Shown here piece by piece: positions 36,245 to 42,685 of a stretch of 42,685 nucleotides of DNA. The stretch lies in contig NZ_JHXK01000036.1 of the NCBI RefSeq assembly GCF_000621745.1, forward strand, positions 1 through 42,685, read 5' to 3'. Position 1 is the stretch's first letter, and every line of letters begins with the position of its first letter. This DNA comes from Clostridium beijerinckii HUN142. Its GTDB lineage: Bacteria; Bacillota; Clostridia; Clostridiales; Clostridiaceae. The notes under the pieces were generated by a model. The model had not been told where the DNA came from, searched no databases, and worked only from the letters and a program-made list of their open reading frames with translations. The position numbers and the translations under genes are program-made.

Positions 36245-37420
36245 TTAGATACTAGCAACTCCACTTCTAACTGCAGCATCTTTAACAGCTTCTGCAACTA
36301 AAGCTTGAACCTTGAGGTCAAATGCTTTTGGAATTATATTTTCAGGAGTTAATTCATCGGACGATATAGCATTTGCAATAGCATAAGCAGCGGCTACTTT
36401 CATCTCTTCATTAATTTCTGTAGCTCTTACATCTAACGCTCCTCTAAATACGCCTGGAAAGGCTAATACATTGTTTATTTGATTAGGATAATCTGAACGT
36501 CCAGTTCCCATCACTGCAATTCCAGCTTCTTTTGCATCTTCAGGAAAGATTTCAGGAGTTGGATTAGCCATGGCAAATATTATTCCATCTTTGTTCATAG
36601 TTTTAACCATATCTTTAGAAACTATGTTTGGAGCAGAAACACCAATAAACACATCTGCACCTTTTATAACATCTTTAAGTGTACCAGTTTCATTATTTGG
36701 ATTAGTTATATTAGCTAGTTCTTCCATGTAAATATTATGGCTTAGATCTTTATCTCTACTTATTACGCCATCTATATCACACATTACTATGTTTTTAACC
36801 CCGGAAGAAAGTAATAACTTACATATGGCAGTTCCGGCAGAACCGGCACCATTTATAATTACTTTTATATCTTCTAGCTTTTTGCCTACTATTTTTAAGG
36901 CATTCAATAGACCCGATAAAACAACTATAGCTGTTCCGTGTTGGTCATCGTGAAATACTGGTATATTTAATTTCTCTTTCAATTTTTTTTCAACTTCGAA
37001 ACATCTAGGAGCTGAAATATCTTCTAGGTTTATTCCGCCAAGAGTTGGAGCGATATTTACAACTGTATTAACAATTTCATCTACATCTTTAGTGTCTAGA
37101 ACTATAGGGAATGCATCCACATTACCAAACTCCTTAAACAAAATACTCTTACCTTCCATGACAGGTAAAGAAGCAAGCGGACCAATATCTCCAAGGCCTA
37201 AAACTGCAGTACCATCGGAAATAACAGCAACCGTATTCCATTTACGAGTATATGTGTAAGCTTTTGATGGATCTTTATGTATTTCACGACAAGGCTCTGC
37301 AACACCGGGTGTATATGCAAGACTTAAGTCCTTAGCAGTTTTTACCTCGCATGTAGGTTTAATCTCATACTTGCCTCTTTTTTCTTCGTGGAAATTTAAG
37401 GCTTCTTCATAAATATTCAT
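36245..37420 (-). CDS. NAD(P)-dependent malic enzyme
   Basis: A 391-residue malic enzyme (malate to pyruvate and CO2), the short bacterial form without a phosphotransacetylase domain. Visible features: catalytic Tyr36 in AYTPGVAEPC, catalytic Lys91 in VMEGKSILFK, metal-site acids in GINLEDISAPRC and FHDDQHGTAIV, the dinucleotide motif INGAGSAGTA at about 190-199, and the AMANPTPEI block. The ATG at 37420 has AGGAG about 8 nt upstream; an in-frame GTG three codons earlier is part of the ribosome site. Single gene, diverging from purA. Cofactor preference cannot be read with certainty. Confidence 0.94.
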   Translation of the reverse strand: MNIYEEALNFHEEKRGKYEIKPTCEVKTAKDLSLAYTPGVAEPCREIHKDPSKAYTYTRKWNTVAVISDGTAVLGLGDIGPLASLPVMEGKSILFKEFGNVDAFPIVLDTKDVDEIVNTVVNIAPTLGGINLEDISAPRCFEVEKKLKEKLNIPVFHDDQHGTAIVVLSGLLNALKIVGKKLEDIKVIINGAGSAGTAICKLLLSSGVKNIVMCDIDGVISRDKDLSHNIYMEELANITNPNNETGTLKDVIKGADVFIGVSAPNIVSKDMVKTMNKDGIIFAMANPTPEIFPEDAKEAGIAVMGTGRSDYPNQINNVLAFPGVFRGALDVRATEINEEMKVAAAYAIANAISSDELTPENIIPKAFDLKVQALVAEAVKDAAVRSGVASI

Positions 37421-37542
37421 TAAAAACACTCCTTAATATATTAAATATATTTAATATCAGTAAAATATAAGCATAAATACAACAATATAAAACAATTATA
37501 CGAATTATTTATAAAAAAAGCAAAAAAATATTCGATATACAG

Positions 37543-37571
37543 TTGACCGTAGAAAGGTACTTTGCTACTAT
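37543..37571 (+). promoter_or_regulatory. purA promoter
   Basis: TTGACC (37543-37548), 17-nt spacer, TACTAT (37566-37571), leaving a leader of about 90 nt. I see no clear riboswitch in the leader. Confidence 0.6.
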
Positions 37572-37667
37572 TTAAAAGGAGAGATTAAAAGAATTTTATA
37601 CTACTCCAAATTGATAAGTAAAATTAAAGCTAATGTAAGCTTATTTATATTAAGGGAGGCAAGATAA

Positions 37668-38954
<1,287 letters not shown>

Positions 38955-38981
38955 TCTATAGTTTAGTATTATGCTCGGGTA

Positions 38982-39010
38982 TTGACTTTATGTTTTGTAT
39001 AAAATATAAT
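38982..39010 (+). promoter_or_regulatory. Promoter of the DUF1858 gene
   Basis: TTGACT (38982-38987), 17-nt spacer, perfect TATAAT (39005-39010), about 50 bp before the gene. Confidence 0.75.
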
Positions 39011-39059
39011 TTTATTGTAGACAATAATTATATAAAGTTATATTAAAGAAGGTGAAATT

Positions 39060-39242
39060 ATGATAACTAAAGATATGACAATTGGCGAAGTAGTTAGTGC
39101 AGATCAATCTAAAGCTCAAGTTCTAATGAGTTTTGGAATGGGATGTGTTGGATGTCCATCAGCTCAAGCTGAAACTATAGCTGAAGCAGCAACAGTTCAC
39201 GGATTAAACTTGGACGATTTATTAGAAGCATTAAATAGATAA
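39060..39242 (+). CDS. DUF1858 protein (redox-disulfide, hybrid-cluster-associated type)
   Basis: A 60-residue protein: [20 protein letters not shown], then [20 protein letters not shown] with the CxxC pair Cys29/Cys32. This is the DUF1858 pattern, also seen fused to or near hybrid-cluster (prismane) proteins, and thought to be redox-active. AAGGTG precedes the ATG. It has its own promoter and terminator, so it is a single-gene unit. The partner enzyme is not visible in this window. Confidence 0.9.
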   Translation: MITKDMTIGEVVSADQSKAQVLMSFGMGCVGCPSAQAETIAEAATVHGLNLDDLLEALNR

Positions 39243-39256
39243 TAATATTATTTATT

Positions 39257-39291
39257 AGGGGATTTTCTTTTTAGAAAATCCTCTTTTATTT
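39257..39291 (+). terminator. Terminator after the DUF1858 gene
   Basis: AGGGGATTTTCT / TTTT loop / AGAAAATCCTCT, one G-U pair, followed by TTTATTT. Confidence 0.85.
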
Positions 39292-39547
39292 GCACTAATA
39301 TCACAGTAATTAGAAGCATTTATTTTAAGAATTAAGACGGAAATTAATAATTATATTAACTCCTATCCGTTAAGAAATGATAAAATATACTATATTGAGA
39401 TCACAGCTTTAATAAAGTCAAAAACAGTATAAAAATATACATTAAAGGGGGAGGTATATTGTTAAATTAAGAATAGTATATGATAAATAAGCTAATCTAA
39501 AAATGCTTATGAATAGGAAAACTATTTTTTATTAGCAATGAATAAAT
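39292..39547. other. Intergenic stretch before the thioesterase with a displaced ribosome-binding-like site
   Basis: About 255 bp with no gene. It contains a strong purine run AAAGGGGGAGG (39444-39454) followed 4 nt later by TTG-TTA-AAT-TAA, a three-codon mini-frame, and a six-codon ATG frame at 39480. Neither looks like a real gene. The true thioesterase start lies about 94 nt further on. Confidence 0.4.
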
Positions 39548-40303
39548 ATGAGTAAAAGTTTTACAAAGAAATATGAAGTACATTATTATGAAGTAGACGC
39601 TAAATTAAGATGTAAATTATCATCTTTAGTAGATTTTATCTGTGATGTAGGTACTCAGCAATCGGAGCATTTGGGTGGTGGAATTCAATATTGCACAGAA
39701 AATGATTGTGCATGGGTTTTCTATAAATATGATATTAAGATAAATAGATATCCAATGTTTGGTGAAGCTGTAAGCATTACAACTCAGCCTATTGGTTTTA
39801 AAAAGTTTTATGGATTGAGAAAGTACTTTATAAGAGATGAGAAAAACAATATTATCGGAGAAGCTCTTGCACTATTTTTCTTGATTGATATTAAAAAAAG
39901 AAGACCAATCAGGATACAGAACGAACAGTATGATATTTATGGGGTAGATGGGGATGTAGATTATGATATAAGCATGGATAAAATAGAACGTGTTGATGAA
40001 GAGCAGTATCATAAGGAGTTCAGAATTAGGTATAGTGACATTGATTCAAACAATCATGTTAATAATGTGAAGTATATTGAATGGGCAACTGAAGCTGTTC
40101 CACTGGATGTTGTTAATAGATATAATCTTAGGAGAATTAAAGTGACATTTGAGAAAGAGACTAAATACGGGGATGTTATATCATCAATTGCAACTGTGAA
40201 GAAAGTGAATGAAAATAGTTTAAAATCATATCATACTATAAGAAATGGAGAAGGAGTTGCTGTTACATTACTAGAGGGTGAGTGGGAAAAAATAAAAGAA
40301 TAA
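39548..40303 (+). CDS. Acyl-ACP thioesterase (FatA/FatB family)
   Basis: A 251-residue double-hotdog thioesterase that releases fatty acids from acyl carrier protein. The N-terminal hotdog has VHYYEVDAKLRCKLSSLVDF and the VFYKYDIKINRYPMFGE strand. The second hotdog has the family block IRYSDIDSNNHVNNVKYIEW at about 159-178 with the catalytic-type Asn/His. The ATG lacks a good Shine-Dalgarno; the best one nearby is about 94 nt upstream. The family belongs to lipid synthesis or release; chain-length preference is not readable. Confidence 0.92.
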   Translation: MSKSFTKKYEVHYYEVDAKLRCKLSSLVDFICDVGTQQSEHLGGGIQYCTENDCAWVFYKYDIKINRYPMFGEAVSITTQPIGFKKFYGLRKYFIRDEKNNIIGEALALFFLIDIKKRRPIRIQNEQYDIYGVDGDVDYDISMDKIERVDEEQYHKEFRIRYSDIDSNNHVNNVKYIEWATEAVPLDVVNRYNLRRIKVTFEKETKYGDVISSIATVKKVNENSLKSYHTIRNGEGVAVTLLEGEWEKIKE

Positions 40304-40310
40304 TTATTAG

Positions 40311-40366
40311 AAATGACAGTCACAAAATTTAAATTCTTTAAAAGTTTTGTGGCTGTCATTTATTTT
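40311..40366. terminator. Terminator shared by the thioesterase and the convergent flavoprotein gene
   Basis: AAATGACAGTCACAAAA (40311-40327) pairs with TTTTGTGGCTGTCATTT (40345-40361), one wobble pair, 17-nt loop, followed by ATTTTT on the plus strand. Confidence 0.85.
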
Positions 40367-40398
40367 TAGTAAATAACTTAGATTATTTTGTTATATAA

Positions 40399-41643
40399 TT
40401 AGCTATTAGCAGCAGATTTTGCAGCTAAATAACCAGAACTCCATGCCCATTGAAGATTAAAGCCACCACAATCACCATGAACGTCTAGGATTTCTCCACA
40501 GAAGTATAAATCTTTAACTAGCTTGGATTCCAATCTCATATTGTTTACCTCAGAGGTATTTACACCTCCTACAGTGACTTGAGCATTAGGAAAGCCGTTA
40601 GTATCTATGCAATTGAAGTCCCACATTTTAAATCTATCGATTAATTTATTAATGTGCTTCCAATCAATATTGCTACAAGGCAAGTGAATGTCTTTTATTC
40701 CAACATCTTTTAATATCGTAGGAATTAATTTTTTGTTTATTACTCCAATTAATGCAGATGATATGCCTCTGTAATTAAACATAGAAAAATGACTAGAAAA
40801 GAAATTTTCAACATCTTCTTTGCTTTCATGTGGAAACATATCAAGTCTTATAGTGACTTTTGAGCCGCTATAAAGAGCTTTAGAGGCATGAGATGATAAC
40901 TGCATTATAGGAGGTCCAGAAATTCCGTAGTCTGTGAATAGAACTTCTCCAACCTCTGTGCGCGCTATTTTATCGTTAACGAGAAGAGAAACAGAGCCAT
41001 CAAATTTAATCCCGGATAAAGCTTTTAAGTAAGGATAGTCTAATTTTAACTGAACAATACCAGGAAGTGTACTTACAATGCTATGACCCAAAGATTTGCA
41101 TAGCTTATAACCAGAACCATCTGACCCTGTTTTGGTAGCAGATTTGCCACCACAACTCAAAATAAGTTTTTTGCAAGAAAAGTTTTTAAAGTCAGTATTG
41201 CTGCTGTTTAAAATGAAGTTACTCTTTTTGCTTATAGAATTAACTTTGCAATTTGTGTATAAAGGTATTTGTCTATCATCTATTGCCATTCTGAATATAT
41301 CTATTACGGAAGAGGCTTGAAGGGACTTGGGATACATCTTACCATTTTCTAATTCAATTAGTGGCAATCCTAGAGACAAAAATGTACTTTCAACATCTTT
41401 AACAGTAAAGCTATCTAATGCTGTTTTAAAGAAAGTTTGATTTTCGCTGTGAAAACAATTAAATGGGTGATATATATTTTTATTAGTGATATTACATCTT
41501 CCGTTGCCAGTTACAAGAATTTTTTTGCCAATTCTATCATTGCCTTCAACAATTGCTACATCAACTCCAAAATCTTTAGCTATTATTGCAGCCATTAGGC
41601 CGGAGGCACCACCACCAACAATTATTAAATCGTGATAAATCAT
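40399..41643 (-). CDS. NAD(P)/FAD-dependent oxidoreductase, HI0933/BaiN type
   Basis: A 414-residue flavoprotein. The FAD motif DLIIVGGGASGLMAAI is at about 5-20, KKILVTGNGRCNITN at about 41-55 is the family hallmark, and GEVLFTDYGISGPPIMQLS lies mid-protein. The C-terminal block QVTVGGVNTSEV...LYFCGEILDVHGDCGGFNLQWAWSSG completes FAD binding. The ATG at 41643 is chosen; an in-frame GTG four codons earlier lies in the AGGAGTG ribosome site. The family includes BaiN of bile-acid-converting clostridia, but most members have no proven substrate. Confidence 0.9.
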   Translation of the reverse strand: MIYHDLIIVGGGASGLMAAIIAKDFGVDVAIVEGNDRIGKKILVTGNGRCNITNKNIYHPFNCFHSENQTFFKTALDSFTVKDVESTFLSLGLPLIELENGKMYPKSLQASSVIDIFRMAIDDRQIPLYTNCKVNSISKKSNFILNSSNTDFKNFSCKKLILSCGGKSATKTGSDGSGYKLCKSLGHSIVSTLPGIVQLKLDYPYLKALSGIKFDGSVSLLVNDKIARTEVGEVLFTDYGISGPPIMQLSSHASKALYSGSKVTIRLDMFPHESKEDVENFFSSHFSMFNYRGISSALIGVINKKLIPTILKDVGIKDIHLPCSNIDWKHINKLIDRFKMWDFNCIDTNGFPNAQVTVGGVNTSEVNNMRLESKLVKDLYFCGEILDVHGDCGGFNLQWAWSSGYLAAKSAANS

Positions 41644-41878
41644 TATAACAATCACTCCTTATGTATGTTTTATTGACCGTATAAAATTAAATAATATATT
41701 TTTGATCAGAACCAAAAGAAACTGAATATTTTAAGTATATCACTAATTCATCGATTACTACTAAAATAAAGAGTTTCAAATAATATTATTCAATGTTTTA
41801 TAATACGCTTTAATAAATTTTATCATAGTAATATTAAGACTAAAAGAAAGGAATACTAAAGATGAGGTGATTTTTAGT

Positions 41879-42445
41879 ATGAAAGTAAAGGTTATTAATG
41901 AAAAATCAAGATACTTTGGAGGTATATTTAAAGTAATAAGAATGAATTTTGATAATATAATGGTTAATTATCAAGATGTAGGTGGTGCAAAGAGCTTTTC
42001 TTTTAATGATGTGGAATGTGTAAGTGAGAATGAGATAGATGAATTTTTAATTAAGAATAGAAATTTTTTAAAGATTAAATTAAAAAGAGGGATCTCAGTA
42101 CTTTTTTATAATGCGTTATATGAGTCATTAGAGTTAGAAATTAAAGAAGAAATAAAAGAATTAAGTCTCTTAAGAGATAAATATAAACTACATAAAAGCA
42201 AAGTATGGGAAAAGGAAATGCTATTACTTATAAATAATAAATTTCCTTTAGAAGTTAGAGCATCAGGAAAAAATTTTAAAAAAAATGGATATAGTATAAA
42301 TATTAATAAGATGGAAAGAGATAATTTTTTAGAGGTATGTTGTGGAGAAATGGAAATCATTGAAGATCAAATTAATTTAAAAAAGGGTATTTTATCTAGT
42401 CTGAAGGAAGCAATAGATTATATTCAAGAAGCCCATGAAATGTAG
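41879..42445 (+). CDS. Unknown protein, coiled-coil rich
   Basis: A 188-residue protein that I cannot assign. The first 55 residues (MKVKVINEKSRYFGGIFKVI, then NFDNIMVNYQDVGGAKSFSF) look like a small beta-barrel. The rest is charged and helical, with likely coiled-coil stretches near 80-110 and 155-185. No membrane segment or catalytic motif. The ATG at 41879 has GAGGTG 9 nt upstream. It diverges from the flavoprotein gene and precedes a tRNA promoter. Confidence 0.65.
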   Translation: MKVKVINEKSRYFGGIFKVIRMNFDNIMVNYQDVGGAKSFSFNDVECVSENEIDEFLIKNRNFLKIKLKRGISVLFYNALYESLELEIKEEIKELSLLRDKYKLHKSKVWEKEMLLLINNKFPLEVRASGKNFKKNGYSININKMERDNFLEVCCGEMEIIEDQINLKKGILSSLKEAIDYIQEAHEM

Positions 42446-42504
42446 TTATAATGCCATTATCGTAAAAATAAATAAGATAAAAATAAAAAAAATGAAAAAA
42501 TGTG

Positions 42505-42533
42505 TTGACAGGGAATCTAATTTTAGGTATTAT
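42505..42533 (+). promoter_or_regulatory. tRNA-Glu promoter
   Basis: Perfect TTGACA (42505-42510), 17-nt spacer, TATTAT (42528-42533), about 75 bp before the tRNA. Confidence 0.85.
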
Positions 42534-42607
42534 AGTCTATGTGGTCAGCAGCTTGAATAACTCAAGGACATAAAGTTAAGACATTTAAGCGAAAGACAAT
42601 ATAGCAT

Positions 42608-42682
42608 GGCTCCTTGGTCAAGCGGTTAAGACACCACCCTTTCACGGTGGTAACAGGGGTTCGATTCCCCTAGGAGTCACCA
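42608..42682 (+). tRNA. tRNA-Glu (anticodon TTC)
   Basis: A complete 75-nt cloverleaf with encoded CCA. Acceptor stem GGCTCCT / AGGAGTC; anticodon stem CCACC / GGTGG with loop CTTTCAC giving anticodon TTC; T-arm GGGG-TTCGATT-CCCC. The window ends 3 nt later, so further tRNAs may follow. Confidence 0.97.
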
Positions 42683-42685
42683 TTT

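Overview
This window is the chromosomal replication-origin region of a low-GC Firmicute, almost certainly Clostridium sensu stricto (cluster I). The partial 16S rRNA 5' end at the left edge resembles, from memory, the C. beijerinckii group. Other pointers are the very AT-rich DNA, a YyaC-type sporulation protein, a spore-type LonC, TTG starts behind strong AGGAGG sites, and the order gyrA-gyrB-remB-recF-rlbA-dnaN-dnaA // rpmH-rnpA-yidD-yidC-jag-mnmE-mnmG-rsmG-noc-soj-parB. The origin lies around 7.9-10.0 kb. Leftward genes (gyrA to dnaA, then an rRNA operon) and most rightward genes point away from it.

Left arm (1-9.5 kb, minus strand): 16S rRNA start with a strong promoter, then the replication block gyrA, gyrB, remB, recF, rlbA (S4 protein), dnaN, dnaA. 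DnaA boxes sit on both sides of dnaA. The dnaA-dnaN gap carries boxes, a GC-rich patch and a DnaA-trio-like run, which is the layout of a B. subtilis-type unwinding site. The gap upstream of dnaA holds a second box cluster.

Right arm part 1 (10-19.8 kb, plus strand): ribosomal protein L34, RNase P protein, membrane insertion (YidD, YidC, Jag), tRNA/rRNA modification (MnmE, MnmG, RsmG) and segregation (Noc, ParA/Soj, ParB), with a perfect parS directly after parB. A DUF4446 membrane protein follows.

Mobile-element graveyard (19.87-22.2 kb): a decayed class C group II intron sits directly behind the DUF4446 terminator, followed by a decayed, truncated IS91-like transposase. Neither has an intact reading frame. 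A second perfect parS follows at 22.23 kb.

Right arm part 2 (22.3-34 kb): a minus-strand block (YyaC-like protein; class V aminotransferase/cysteine desulfurase; LysE-type exporter) diverges from a DUF3343 Se/S-carrier-like gene, mscS and DUF951. Then come rpsF-ssb-rpsR behind an S6:S18-type leader, a MazG-like gene, gdpP (c-di-AMP phosphodiesterase), rplI, lonC and dnaB.

Right arm part 3 (34-42.7 kb): a divergent Hsp20-like protein, proC, an unknown protein, malic enzyme, purA, a DUF1858 protein, an acyl-ACP thioesterase, a BaiN/HI0933-type flavoprotein, another unknown protein and tRNA-Glu. The most striking unexplained signal is a regularly spaced, same-orientation array of five DnaA boxes (25-27 bp repeat) at about 36.0-36.1 kb, roughly 26 kb from the origin. 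It lies upstream of an unknown gene and looks like a DnaA-titration or DnaA-regulatory locus.
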